Positions 6,633 through 6,712 of a DNA stretch of 6,712 nucleotides are shown piece after piece. Within the stretch, counting starts at the first letter, position 1. Each line of letters starts with the position of its first letter. The position numbers and the translations under genes were made by a program. Origin of the DNA: GCA-002731945 sp036344135 (GTDB taxonomy: Bacteria > Pseudomonadota > Alphaproteobacteria > MED-G09); NCBI GenBank assembly GCA_036344135.1, contig JAYYUG010000070.1:1-6712 (forward strand), given 5' to 3'. The notes beneath the pieces are model-generated. The model saw nothing but the letters and a program-made list of their open reading frames with translations. It did not search any database and was not told the DNA's origin.

Positions 6633-6712
6633 ATGAGTCGCAAAACACCATTAGAGGATTACAGGAATATTGGCATTATGGCTCATATAGATGCCGGTAA
6701 AACAACAACTAC
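6633..6712 (+). CDS. fusA: Elongation factor G, N-terminal fragment (3' end outside window)
   Basis: EF-G is the GTPase that drives translocation of tRNA and mRNA on the ribosome and, with ribosome recycling factor, helps split post-termination ribosomes. Only 26 codons and two bases are in the window. They read MSRKTPLEDYRNIGIMAHID and continue with AGKTTTT. The G1 / P-loop AHIDAGKT (residues 17-24) is the signature of the EF-G translational GTPase family and is intact, with H18, D20, K23 and T24. The start ATG at 6633 lies 14 bp after the rpsG stop and is preceded by GGGA (6623-6626) about 6 bases upstream. Position after rpsL-rpsG supports the canonical fusA rather than a paralogue or a tetracycline-protection protein, though the rest of the gene is needed to be certain. 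Confidence 0.95.
   Translation, partial: MSRKTPLEDYRNIGIMAHIDAGKTTT

Overview
This window is a stretch of core information-processing genes, all on the + strand: the 3' end of rpoB, complete rpoC, complete rpsL, complete rpsG and the first 26 codons of fusA. It is the standard bacterial rpoBC / str (streptomycin) operon junction. I see no mobile element, CRISPR array, tRNA, rRNA or accessory gene.

Organism: the proteins look alphaproteobacterial. RpoB has the alpha-type segments DERALAVEQEEIERL and ETHLGWTCAGLGKKI. RpoC has RHCGQKETVIFC, KAGISFGKDDM and DVAQDCIV, and S7 is the short 156-residue form. The DNA is AT-rich, arginine is written mostly as AGA, and the gaps within operons are short (34, 27 and 14 bp). 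This points to an AT-rich, probably streamlined lineage such as a marine or host-associated alphaproteobacterium. I cannot place it more precisely by reading alone.

Layout: rpoB (1-1364, 5' end outside the window) is followed after 34 bp by rpoC (1399-5577). The rpoC stop codon lies inside a terminator-like hairpin (5570-5600). Directly behind it is a candidate sigma-70-type promoter (5602-5630). Its predicted start point is close to the foot of an unusually GC-rich, foldable leader segment (about 5637-5682). A second hairpin with a seven-T run (5702-5733) ends directly against the ribosome binding site of rpsL (5749-6120). rpsG (6148-6618) and fusA (6633 onward) follow closely, so they are probably one transcript with rpsL.

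How they work together: rpoB and rpoC encode the two large subunits that form the RNA polymerase active site. rpsL (S12) and rpsG (S7) encode small-subunit ribosomal proteins of the decoding region and the head. fusA encodes the translocase EF-G.

Two things merit attention. First, RpoC appears to have lost one of the four cysteines of its second zinc site (Trp at residue 897), with other substitutions at normally invariant positions nearby. Second, the 171-bp rpoC-rpsL gap looks like a compact regulatory leader: terminator, promoter, GC-rich structured RNA, then an attenuator-like hairpin. I did not find a wholly new biological system here.
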